64,000 bases of DNA from Flavobacterium hydatis (GTDB lineage Bacteria; Bacteroidota; Bacteroidia; Flavobacteriales; Flavobacteriaceae): positions 1 through 64,000 of the forward strand of contig NZ_JPRM01000020.1 of the NCBI RefSeq assembly GCF_000737695.1, given 5' to 3'. The notes below the pieces were generated by a model. That model was given only the letters and a program-made list of their open reading frames with translations. It was not told where the DNA came from and ran no database searches. Below are positions 53,557 through 61,660 of this stretch, piece by piece (the first letter of the stretch is position 1; every line of letters begins with the position of its first letter). A program made the position numbers and the translations under genes.

Positions 53557-53652
53557 GGGCGTGTCCCGCAGAAAAAGCGGGTCGGGCTGTTCGCTACAAG
53601 TCCTCGCACTTCCTTCGTCAGGCTGTGGGCTTTTCACTACCATCCCTCACGC
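53557..53652. repeat. GC-rich dispersed repeat of flavobacterial type
   Basis: A 96-base block far richer in GC than its surroundings. It contains a CCCGC/GCGGG hairpin (53565-53569 with 53577-53581), then GTCGGGCTGTTCGCTACAAG, CTTCCTTCGTCAGGC and GTGGGCTTTTCACTACCATC, ending CCCTCACGC. I recall very similar blocks between many genes in Flavobacterium genomes; one copy is seen here. It lies just after the operon terminator and before the minus-strand gene at 53671. Confidence 0.6.
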
Positions 53653-53670
53653 AAACAAAATCCAATATCA

Positions 53671-54081
53671 TTACATATTAAAAATATTGTATACAACAAT
53701 TCGGTCGTTGTAATTTATATACAATTGCTTTCTGTTATCCTGCATTTTTCTGGTAATAATCGACAACTTAGCATCATTTCCACCTAAATCTTTGCAAATA
53801 AAAGAATACACAATATCAGTATCGTTTTCTTCTCTGGCTATATAATCTGAAATTTGAAATACCTGTACTTCCTGAGAGTTAACAACAATTCGGTTTTTAT
53901 CGGTATCCAAAACAACCATAATATTAACCAATTCCAGGTCAGACCATTTGCCCCATTTTCCCTTTTCAGTTTTCTGTAAAACACTATAACCAGAAGTCCT
54001 AAACTTATAACTCTGACTATAGGTTTGTTGCAAACCAAGACCTAAAAAAAGTAATACTATATATATTTTTATGCGATTCAT
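53671..54081 (-). CDS. Small exported protein of unknown function
   Basis: A 136-aa protein with a signal peptide (about 1-23, ending TYSQ) and a beta-rich mature part of about 113 residues (YKFRTSGYSVLQKTEKGKWG, IVVNSQEVQVFQISDYIARE). No family is recognised. It starts 4 bases after the flavin oxidoreductase gene at 54086, so it is co-transcribed with it. Confidence 0.7.
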   Translation of the reverse strand: MNRIKIYIVLLFLGLGLQQTYSQSYKFRTSGYSVLQKTEKGKWGKWSDLELVNIMVVLDTDKNRIVVNSQEVQVFQISDYIAREENDTDIVYSFICKDLGGNDAKLSIITRKMQDNRKQLYINYNDRIVVYNIFNM

Positions 54082-54085
54082 TTAT

Positions 54086-55030
54086 CTAAAAATCTAAATT
54101 TAATGTTTGCTTACGTGCCGTTTCAAATTCCGAAATCATTTCATCAATAATTTCTGCAGCAGGTTTAATATCATGAATAAGTCCAGCAATTTGCCCAATT
54201 TCTAATTCACCTTCTTCCAAATCCCCTTCAAACATTCCGCGTTTAGCTCTCGCTCTTCCCAAAAGTTCAACAAGCTCTTCTTTAGTTGGACATTTTTCGT
54301 ACAATGCCTGAACATCCTGATAAAATTTATTCTTAATTAAACGCACCGGAGCCAATTCCTTTAATGTCAATTGCGTATCTCCCTCTTTTACATTAACTAT
54401 AGTTTGCTTAAAATTATCATGTGCCGATGATTCAGTCGAAGCCGCAAAACGACTCCCCACCTGAACACCATCTGCACCCAAAACCATCGCTGCAAGCATT
54501 CCTTTACCAGTTGCAATCCCACCCGCTGCAATAAGCGGAATAGTAATTTTTTCGCGCACCATCGGAATTAATGTAAAAGTCGTTGTTTCGTCACGACCAT
54601 TGTGTCCTCCAGCTTCAAAACCTTCGGCAACAATAGCATCAACACCCGCTTCCTGTGCTTTTAGCGCAAAAATAGTACTACTTACCACATGCACAACAGT
54701 AATCCCTTTTTCTTTTAAAAAAGATGTCCATTTTTTAGGATTTCCAGCCGATGTAAATACGATTTTCACCCCTTCATCAACAATAATATTTATGATTTCG
54801 TCAATATTAGGATAAAGCATTGGTACATTAACACCAAAAGGTTTAGATGTTGCCTTCTTGCATTTCTGGATATGTTCCCGTAAAACTTCCGGATACATCG
54901 AGCCTGCTCCTATTATCCCTAAACCACCTGCATTACTTACCGCGCTAGCAAGTTTGTAGCCACTGTTCCAGATCATTCCTGCCTGAATGATTGGGTATTT
55001 AATATTAAAAAGAGTTGTGATTTTATTCAT
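54086..55030 (-). CDS. NAD(P)H-dependent flavin oxidoreductase (nitronate monooxygenase/FabK-like)
   Basis: A 314-aa FMN TIM-barrel enzyme of the NPD/2-nitropropane dioxygenase family. The motifs are KYPIIQAGMIWNS near the start, GVNVPMLYPN, IVAEGFEAGGHNGRDE (the FMN/nitronate region), and PLIAAGGIATGKGMLAAMVLGADGVQVGSRF. FabK-type enoyl reductases share the fold, so nitronate oxidation or enoyl-ACP reduction cannot be told apart from this sequence. It lies between the subtilase gene and a small exported protein, with very short gaps. Confidence 0.85.
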   Translation of the reverse strand: MNKITTLFNIKYPIIQAGMIWNSGYKLASAVSNAGGLGIIGAGSMYPEVLREHIQKCKKATSKPFGVNVPMLYPNIDEIINIIVDEGVKIVFTSAGNPKKWTSFLKEKGITVVHVVSSTIFALKAQEAGVDAIVAEGFEAGGHNGRDETTTFTLIPMVREKITIPLIAAGGIATGKGMLAAMVLGADGVQVGSRFAASTESSAHDNFKQTIVNVKEGDTQLTLKELAPVRLIKNKFYQDVQALYEKCPTKEELVELLGRARAKRGMFEGDLEEGELEIGQIAGLIHDIKPAAEIIDEMISEFETARKQTLNLDF

Positions 55031-55043
55031 GTAAAAATGCCAA

Positions 55044-56657
55044 TTATTGTTTTATAATTTTACCTGTTTTATGCAGGTTATTTGCCTCTAAAGTATAAAA
55101 ATAAATTCCTGAATGTAATGATTGTAATGAAACCGTCGATGCCTCATTAGTAATTTGCTTTTCAAGAACCTTTTGCCCAAGAACAGAATACACCGTTACA
55201 AACGCTTCGTTAACTCCATTGGATAAAGTAAAGAAAATATCAGAATTAGTTGGATTAGGATACAGTACAAAATCAGGAATCTCATTCAATTTTACACTTA
55301 AAGCAGTATTCAAAGCCAAACTAAAATTTGGAATTCCGTAGCCAAATTGCGCATTAGGCGAAGCATATTTATCTGAAGATTGCAAAACCAATTGTCTAAT
55401 TTGCTGATTGGTTTTATTCGGGAAAGCCTGCCATAAACAAGCAATTGCTCCAGCCATTATAGGGCATGAAAAAGAAGTTCCGTTTGTTGTACCAATATTT
55501 CCAGAAACATCCGATACTACAGCTGCCGTTCCCTGAGCCATAACATCAGGTTTAATCCTTTGGTCATAACTAGGGCCAATAGAACTAAAATAAGATAATG
55601 TTTTAATAGCAGTTACCGAACCTACAGTAATTACAGATACAGCATCAGCCGGACCGCCAATATGTTTCTCAGATGTACTTCCTTCATTTCCTGCAGATGC
55701 AACTACAATCATACCTCTGCTAAAAGCAATTTCAGCCCCTCGCGAAATAAAATTAGTCGTACCATTCATATCACTATATGTATGGCTATAATTTGCATTA
55801 TCATATCCAAAATACCCCAAAGAAGTAGTAATAATATCAGCCCCTAACCTATCTGCCTCCTCTGCAGCTTCAACCCAAAGAGATTCCTCTACAGGATTCT
55901 CAGAGTTATCATCCTCAGTAATAAACAAATAATAAGAAGCATCGGGAGCAGTACCAACCAAAGCATTGACTTTGTATCCTCCCATTGTCGATAAAACTTC
56001 GGTGCCATGAGAAACACCTGTATAAAAATCAGGGTTTCTTAAAACGTAATTATAACCACCCAAAATCTTGTTATTATCTCTTAAACGCTGAAAAGTACTT
56101 GCAGTATTAACACCCGGAAAACCAGCATCGAGAACAGCAATAATTTTTCCCGAACCAGTATAATCTTGTTGATGCAAGATATGCCCATTGAGCATTTGTA
56201 TCTGGTTTGCAGAAGTTCCATAAGAGTAGTTTATGGTTGTTTTAAGCTCCTTATCAGTTACTTTAACCTTATCCGATGCTACTTTTTTTCCTGTAAGATT
56301 TAATGATTTATTTGCAAAATCAACTTTAGAAACAAACGATAATAACTTTAGATTATTAATATTGACTTGCGTACCTCGAATATGAAGCGCATTCAACCAT
56401 TTCGATTTTGCCATAACCGTAATCCCAGTACTAGCCTGTACCTGATTAACATAAGCAGTTTCGATAGGAATATCTTTAAAATCTAAAGCAATATTCTGAT
56501 TCGTCCTTCTATCCAAAGCTCTTTGCGAAAGCATCAATAAAGGATTATCAAAATAGGTTTGAGAATTAGGTTTAGCGTTAAAATAAACCCATGCTTCTTC
56601 TTGCGAAAAACTCGCTGCCGAAATGAATAATAAGAGAATTATGAAATATCTTTTCAT
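55044..56657 (-). CDS. Secreted subtilisin-like serine protease with T9SS sorting domain
   Basis: A 537-aa S8 protease exported by Sec (signal peptide about 1-18, SAASFSQ) and then by the type IX secretion system. The catalytic residues by position are D177 (VLDAGFPG), H217 (VSHGTEVLS), S395 (NGTSFSCPIMAG) and the oxyanion Asn N324 (ASAGNEGS). A propeptide-like region precedes residue 160. The C-terminal type A sorting domain (about 465-537) starts FVLYPNPTNSDIFF and ends GIYFYTLEANNLHKTGKIIKQ. It is expected at the cell surface or in the medium. Confidence 0.93.
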   Translation of the reverse strand: MKRYFIILLLFISAASFSQEEAWVYFNAKPNSQTYFDNPLLMLSQRALDRRTNQNIALDFKDIPIETAYVNQVQASTGITVMAKSKWLNALHIRGTQVNINNLKLLSFVSKVDFANKSLNLTGKKVASDKVKVTDKELKTTINYSYGTSANQIQMLNGHILHQQDYTGSGKIIAVLDAGFPGVNTASTFQRLRDNNKILGGYNYVLRNPDFYTGVSHGTEVLSTMGGYKVNALVGTAPDASYYLFITEDDNSENPVEESLWVEAAEEADRLGADIITTSLGYFGYDNANYSHTYSDMNGTTNFISRGAEIAFSRGMIVVASAGNEGSTSEKHIGGPADAVSVITVGSVTAIKTLSYFSSIGPSYDQRIKPDVMAQGTAAVVSDVSGNIGTTNGTSFSCPIMAGAIACLWQAFPNKTNQQIRQLVLQSSDKYASPNAQFGYGIPNFSLALNTALSVKLNEIPDFVLYPNPTNSDIFFTLSNGVNEAFVTVYSVLGQKVLEKQITNEASTVSLQSLHSGIYFYTLEANNLHKTGKIIKQ

Positions 56658-56705
56658 AGCTTACTTTTTTAGATAAGGTTAAACCTCCCGTAAAAAAGTA
56701 CTAAT

Positions 56706-57893
56706 CTAAGAAATTACTCCCGAACCAACTAATTCATTATCTAAATACCAAGCAACAAATTGTCCCTCTGTAATAGCTGATTGTGGCTCGTCGAAGTGAA
56801 CGTACATTCCGCCTTCAAATTGGTGTAAAGTCGCTTTTTGTAAAGGTTGGCGGTAACGAATTCTTGCCATAACCTCCATTTGTTCTCCATTTTTTAAAGC
56901 TAAATCAGTACGAATCCAGTGTACTTCAGATTTTTCTATAAACAATGCTTTTTTGAACAAACCAGGATGTTGACTCGTTAAACCAGTATAAATAGTATTT
57001 GTTTCAACGTCGGTTGCAATAATAAATAACGGATCAGTTGTTCCGCCTACATTAAGTCCTTTTCGTTGACCAATAGTAAAATAATGTGCTCCTTGATGTT
57101 TCCCAACTACTTTACCCATTTTTGGTGTATAAGGTAATTTTTGAGATTCAAGTTCTAATTCTTTTTCAAAAGATAAATCTTCTGATTTTTCAGCATTATA
57201 TATTGGGTCATTTTTATCAATTTGTACAATTAAACCATCTTTAGGTTGTAGTTTTTGTTGTAAAAATTCTGGCAAACGTACTTTTCCGATGAAACATAAT
57301 CCTTGTGAATCTTTCTTTTCGGCTGTAACCAAATCCATTTCGGCAGCAATTTCGCGTACTTCTGGTTTAGTTAATCCTCCAATAGGAAACAACGATTTAG
57401 ACAATTGCTCTTGTGACAATTGACATAAGAAATAAGATTGGTCTTTATTTGTATCAGCTCCAGCAATAAGTTGGTATACTTTTTCGCCATTAACTTCTAC
57501 TTCCGTTTTCTGACAATAATGTCCTGTAGCCACATAATCAGCTCCAAGACTTAATGCAATTTTCATGAAAACATCAAATTTAATCTCACGATTACACAAC
57601 ACATCAGGGTTTGGTGTGCGTCCTTTTTCATATTCGTTGAACATATAGTCAACGATTTTTTCTTTGTATTCTTCACTTAAATCAACGGTCTGAAAAGGAA
57701 TTCCAAGTTTTTCGGCTACCAATAAAGCATCATTACTATCTTCTAACCAAGGGCATTCGTTAGAAATAGTAACCGAATCGTCATGCCAATTCTTCATAAA
57801 AAGGCCAATAACCTCATATCCTTGTTGTTGCAACAAGTAAGCCGCAACACTAGAATCAACACCTCCGGAAAGTCCTACTACAACACGTTTCAT
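56706..57893 (-). CDS. mnmA: tRNA-specific 2-thiouridylase MnmA
   Basis: Thiolates U34 in the anticodon of Lys, Glu and Gln tRNAs. The 395-aa protein has the PP-loop [15 protein letters not shown] (7-21) and FMKNWHDDS. The first catalytic Cys region is [13 protein letters not shown] (Cys near 102) and the second is [11 protein letters not shown] (Cys near 200). The C-terminal OB-type region contains [13 protein letters not shown]. Length is slightly over the E. coli protein. A -7 box is 30 bases upstream. Confidence 0.95.
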   Translation of the reverse strand: MKRVVVGLSGGVDSSVAAYLLQQQGYEVIGLFMKNWHDDSVTISNECPWLEDSNDALLVAEKLGIPFQTVDLSEEYKEKIVDYMFNEYEKGRTPNPDVLCNREIKFDVFMKIALSLGADYVATGHYCQKTEVEVNGEKVYQLIAGADTNKDQSYFLCQLSQEQLSKSLFPIGGLTKPEVREIAAEMDLVTAEKKDSQGLCFIGKVRLPEFLQQKLQPKDGLIVQIDKNDPIYNAEKSEDLSFEKELELESQKLPYTPKMGKVVGKHQGAHYFTIGQRKGLNVGGTTDPLFIIATDVETNTIYTGLTSQHPGLFKKALFIEKSEVHWIRTDLALKNGEQMEVMARIRYRQPLQKATLHQFEGGMYVHFDEPQSAITEGQFVAWYLDNELVGSGVIS

Positions 57894-57922
57894 ATATTCG
57901 AAATCTAAAAAAAATTATTTTG

Positions 57923-57930
57923 CAAAGTTA
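57923..57930 (-). promoter_or_regulatory. -7 box (TAACTTTG) for mnmA
   Basis: A perfect TAnnTTTG on the minus strand, 29 bases before the mnmA ATG. Confidence 0.5.
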
Positions 57931-58037
57931 ATCCATAATTGCAGATAATAACTATTGTTTCTATTAGTTTATGCAATCGAATAGTAGATAAAAGTTATTG
58001 CAATTTTTTATTACATTTAATACTCAAATTAATTGCT

Positions 58038-59918
58038 ATGAAAAAGTGTATTTATACCATTCTCTGCTTTGCAATAATTACCACTTTTTATGCTCAAAGT
58101 TATGTTTCTAATTTACCAAATTATGAAGCGTACAAGGCATTTAGAGGGAAACCGCTATCGGATAAATTCTCGAATATCGAATCGGTTAAAATTATCTATG
58201 ATCTTAAAAGCAAGAAGATATATTATTTCAATAGCACACTAATTAAACTCCATTATGATTTTGTTGTTGATTATTTGGGTTATAGTAAAGAATTAGAAAT
58301 CTTTAACCGTGATAATTATAGCAATACCGACAAAAACAGAAGCTATTTACTTGGGAATCTTAACCATATAAAAGGAACTGAAAAATGGATTTTTGAATTG
58401 GCAGCTTCAGATCATATGCCAATTCCTTTGATTGAGCAATTTTACGACCTCATTACCCAAACTAGTTTTATTGGGAAAAACCTAAAATTCTATCTCAATA
58501 ACCGAGAAAATATCGATTTATACGAGTTAGGAAAGTTTAAAATTCCTTGTGTAAAATCCGATTATATCTTTAACGAACTTAAATATCAGGAAGTCGTTTC
58601 GGGAAAGAATATTGGTATTCTAAAAATGTATCGAACTAAAGATTTAGAGAAGACAAAACCCGACAAAGACGAAATTATTATCCTAGACGGAACGCCTGAA
58701 ATCCTACCAAATGTAAGAGGTATTATTGTAAATGAATTACAAACTCCCCTAAGTCATTTGGTCATTTTGGGCAAAAATAGAAAGATTCCGATTATGGCTT
58801 ATACCGATGTTTTAAACGACAACAAAATAAAAAGTATAGTTGGTAAAAAAGTAGAATTAAAAATTGCAATAGATACCTTTTACATTAGTGAAACTACCAA
58901 AAAGATTGCAGAAAAATCAATCTCTAAAAAGAAAAAACTCGTTGTAGACAATTCAGTTACAGAACTAGTTGATTTATCTACTATCCCGAAAAATGGCGTG
59001 ACTTACATTGGTGCGAAAGCACAAAATATGGCGTATTTAATTGCTATTGCAAAAGAAACTCCTTTTAAAACACCTGAAAACGCTAATGCGATTCCTTTTT
59101 ATTATTACACAAAACACATTCAGAACAAAAGTATTTCACCATTAATAGAAGAGCTTTTAGATTATCCGCATAAAGATTCTGCGCAATGGGTAAACAATCA
59201 ATTAAAAAAGATTCGAACTGCAATAAAAAAAGAATCAATCGACAAAGAATTGATTTCTAAACTAAATGAGAGATTGGGAAAACAAACCGATTTTAAAAAT
59301 TTCAGATTTCGTTCTTCTACTAATGCCGAAGATATAGCCGGGTTTAATGGTGCAGGTTTATACGAATCGAAAACTGGAATTTTAGGTGATACTATTAAAA
59401 CATTCGAAAAAGCAATCAAGCAAGTTTGGGCAAGCGTATGGAACGAAAGTTCGTATTGGGAGCGTGAACTTTTTGGCATCGACCAACAAAATATTGCGAT
59501 GGGAGTTCTCGTTCATCGTTCGTTTCCTGATGAGCTCGCAAATGGCGTTATTATTACGAAGAACATTTTTAGAGAAAGCCTTCCAGGAATTACAGTAAAT
59601 ATCCAAAAAGGAGAAAATTCGGTTGTAAAACCAGAAAAAGGAGAAGTTTGCGAACAATTTGTAGTTTATAATTTCACTTTCGATGAAGCTAAAGATCCCG
59701 ATTTTGATGTTGACTTTACTTCTAATTCAAATTTAAACGACAATAAACCATTGCTAACAAAAACAGAAATCAATAATCTGTATCTGGTCAGTAAAAAAAT
59801 AGAAAGTAAAATGTCTCGTTACTGGAAAAACTCAAGTAGCGCCATCGACATGGAATTTAAGATTGTAAACCAAAGCAGGGATTTATATATAAAACAAGTC
59901 CGACCTTTTAATGATTAG
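58038..59918 (+). CDS. Exported PEP-synthase/PPDK-like protein with permuted domain order
   Basis: A 626-aa protein whose sequence starts with a signal peptide (MKKCIYTILCFAIITTFYAQ). Residues 20-210 are unassigned. Residues 215-285 resemble the phospho-histidine (PEP-utilisers) domain: VRGIIVNELQTPLSHLVILG with H240, then KIPIMAYTD. Residues 325-626 resemble the ATP-grasp PPDK_N domain: YIGAKAQNMAYLIAIA, RFRSSTNAEDIAGFNGAGLY and the C-terminal AIDMEFKIVNQSRDLYIKQV. In PEP synthase and rifampin phosphotransferase the ATP domain precedes the His domain, so the order is reversed here. A secreted enzyme of this kind is unusual because ATP is scarce outside the cytoplasm. The ATG at 57939 is rejected because the signal peptide begins at 58038. 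Confidence 0.83.
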   Translation: MKKCIYTILCFAIITTFYAQSYVSNLPNYEAYKAFRGKPLSDKFSNIESVKIIYDLKSKKIYYFNSTLIKLHYDFVVDYLGYSKELEIFNRDNYSNTDKNRSYLLGNLNHIKGTEKWIFELAASDHMPIPLIEQFYDLITQTSFIGKNLKFYLNNRENIDLYELGKFKIPCVKSDYIFNELKYQEVVSGKNIGILKMYRTKDLEKTKPDKDEIIILDGTPEILPNVRGIIVNELQTPLSHLVILGKNRKIPIMAYTDVLNDNKIKSIVGKKVELKIAIDTFYISETTKKIAEKSISKKKKLVVDNSVTELVDLSTIPKNGVTYIGAKAQNMAYLIAIAKETPFKTPENANAIPFYYYTKHIQNKSISPLIEELLDYPHKDSAQWVNNQLKKIRTAIKKESIDKELISKLNERLGKQTDFKNFRFRSSTNAEDIAGFNGAGLYESKTGILGDTIKTFEKAIKQVWASVWNESSYWERELFGIDQQNIAMGVLVHRSFPDELANGVIITKNIFRESLPGITVNIQKGENSVVKPEKGEVCEQFVVYNFTFDEAKDPDFDVDFTSNSNLNDNKPLLTKTEINNLYLVSKKIESKMSRYWKNSSSAIDMEFKIVNQSRDLYIKQVRPFND

Positions 59919-60229
59919 CTTTCGCCATTTTTTTACCATTAAGAGATTAAGATAAATTAAGTTTTTATTAAATCTCTCACAAGGTTTACTCCCTATATTG
60001 TCTTTTCGACGAAGGAGAAATCTCCGTAAGAAACTAACTCACAGTTTTTTTTTCTTTCTTAAATTGTCGAGCTACTCATGGAGATTTCTCCTTCGTCGAA
60101 AAGACAAGTTTGGGATTATTATGTGTAAAGCTAAAGTCCTTACACTCTTGTATTGCATCTTTGCGAAATTTATAAAACTTGGCTTAATTTTCCTTAATCT
60201 CTTAATGGTAAAAACCTTTTTTTTTTAAA
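59919..60229. repeat. Nested inverted-repeat element (MITE-like)
   Basis: Outer arms 59930-59961 and 60183-60214 are 32-base inverted repeats with two mismatches (TTTTTACCATTAAGAGATTA at the left end). Inside are perfect 28-base inverted repeats at 59998-60025 and 60080-60107 (TTGTCTTTTCGACGAAGGAG at the left). The whole 285-base block has no gene: an apparent 76-residue frame at 59998 lies inside the arms and is rejected. This could be a small non-autonomous mobile element or a folded intergenic repeat. The string TTTCGACGAAGGAGAAATCT is one I recall from other Bacteroidota intergenic repeats. Confidence 0.75.
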
Positions 60230-60787
60230 TCAATACAAAACCGTAACGTCGATTTCCTTTGTTACAGTATTTATGGTAATGATTTTGAAGTCGAAATTTT
60301 CGATATTAATTTGTTTTTGAATTAATTGTCGGATATTCTGAGTATTCAAAGAAAAGTCGTTTCCCAGACTTACTTTTACATCAACTGTGTTTAGATATTT
60401 GGATGCTTTTTTGTTTACTAAAACAGAAGCTATGATGTAAAAACCAATGATTATAAACTGAAAGAAAAGCAACACTTCTATTTTTTCAAATGGATACATA
60501 ATATCCAAAATAGAAAGTGTAATTGTTGCAAACAGAAAGATTATAGCATTTACTGTAAAAGTTTGGGTTCTAAATCTTAGAATAGAAAAAATCGCAAATA
60601 AGCCAAAGCCAATCCCCACTCCTATTTCGATTCTGGTAAACAAATAACACAAAGAAAAAGTACATAACCCAACAATAACCATTAATGGATTTATTGTTTC
60701 GTTGTCTTTCCTGTTCGAAAAAAAGTATAAAACCAAAATTGAAAAAAACAATAATACAAACCTTCCGAAAAGTTCTTGTAAATCCAT
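60230..60787 (-). CDS. DUF4956 family membrane protein
   Basis: A 185-aa protein with about four membrane helices, including a central conserved GVGIGFGLFAIFSILRFRT segment that characterises DUF4956, and a soluble C-terminal domain of 55 residues (VDVKVSLGNDFSLNTQNIRQ). The C-terminal part fits a small ferredoxin-like fold, but the function is unknown. It is followed in the minus direction by the inverted-repeat element and preceded by the MORN gene (47-base gap). Confidence 0.83.
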   Translation of the reverse strand: MDLQELFGRFVLLFFSILVLYFFSNRKDNETINPLMVIVGLCTFSLCYLFTRIEIGVGIGFGLFAIFSILRFRTQTFTVNAIIFLFATITLSILDIMYPFEKIEVLLFFQFIIIGFYIIASVLVNKKASKYLNTVDVKVSLGNDFSLNTQNIRQLIQKQINIENFDFKIITINTVTKEIDVTVLY

Positions 60788-60834
60788 ATGAATCTATTAG
60801 TTAAGACTCAAATTTAACGAATTTATCTATTGCT

Positions 60835-61560
60835 TTATTTTTTTTTCTTCTCGACTTTATCAGCCGTTTTGTTTGTATTTTTTGGATCGCTCATATTGAT
60901 TTCTTTTACTAGTTTTCCTTTTTCGAAAAACTGCCAATTACCCGATTTTTTTCCATTTACAAACATCCCTTTTGAAGCTACAGTTCCATCTGAATTACTA
61001 AAGACTGCTTCACCATTATACTCATTATTTTTATAATTCAACAGTTCTAGGATTGTTCCGTTTTCAGCATATCTTTTATAAACTCCTTCTTTTAAACCAT
61101 TTTTATAATTCATTTCTTCAGCAATTTTTCCGTTTGGATAAAAAACTGAGCGCAAACCGTTTAGCTTTCCTTTAGTGTAATTTTCAATTGTCATTACAGT
61201 TGGAGAAGCTTGATGATAGTATTTCCATTCTCCTTCAAAAAGCTTATTAACTACTTTTCCTTCGCTAACTTTATTCTTATTCTGATCATAAAAAATGGTG
61301 TAAGCGCTTCCATCATTAGCACTAAAATCTCTCGTAGCAATTACGCTAGCAGCTTTTGTATCATCATAAAACTTAAAAATACCAGTTTCCTTTCCATGAC
61401 TAAAAGTTCCTTCGTAACGGGGTCTTTTTGATTCTTCATAAATTCCTTTCCAAAGTCCGTCCTTTTTTCCATCTGCGTCCAACTTATTCAAGCTTGCTTG
61501 TGCATTTATAAAAAACGCATTCAACAAAATCAATCCGAGTAGTATTCTTTTACAAATCAT
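60835..61560 (-). CDS. Exported MORN-repeat protein (YwqK family)
   Basis: A 241-aa protein with a signal peptide (about 1-21, FFINAQA). About six to seven MORN_2 repeats (residues 35-215) follow the pattern Y-N-G-x3-G and read GKETGIFKFYDDTKAASV, LKEGVYKRYAENGTI and GKKSGNWQFFEKGKLVKE. It ends in a lysine-rich tail (DKVEKKKK). It is a short relative of the 1084-aa MORN protein at 46338. Its role is unknown. Confidence 0.83.
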   Translation of the reverse strand: MICKRILLGLILLNAFFINAQASLNKLDADGKKDGLWKGIYEESKRPRYEGTFSHGKETGIFKFYDDTKAASVIATRDFSANDGSAYTIFYDQNKNKVSEGKVVNKLFEGEWKYYHQASPTVMTIENYTKGKLNGLRSVFYPNGKIAEEMNYKNGLKEGVYKRYAENGTILELLNYKNNEYNGEAVFSNSDGTVASKGMFVNGKKSGNWQFFEKGKLVKEINMSDPKNTNKTADKVEKKKK

Positions 61561-61615
61561 TTTATATTCTATTTTAAACCTTAACGAAATAGGTATTAAT
61601 AAATTATGCGGGTAT

Positions 61616-61646
61616 AAAAAAATCCCGATAAATCGAGATTTTTTTA
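61616..61646. terminator. Terminator after yidC (bidirectional)
   Basis: Stem AAATC-x-CGAT (61620-61629) with ATCG-x-GATTT (61632-61641), flanked by A-runs and T-runs on both sides. Confidence 0.75.
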
Positions 61647-61660
61647 TTTGTAATTTTATA

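Noticed and set aside
53516..53713. 65-aa frame across the GC-rich repeat
   Set aside because: It is built from the dispersed repeat sequence, without a promoter, signal or domain.
57939..58037. Longer N-terminus of the exported PEP-synthase-like protein
   Set aside because: The signal peptide begins at 58038; the extra 33 residues (C-N-R-I-V-D...) look like translated leader sequence.
59998..60228. Open frame of 76 residues within the inverted-repeat element
   Set aside because: It lies entirely in repeat arms, has a low-complexity aromatic/basic sequence, no signal or domain, and mirrors the palindrome rather than a gene.
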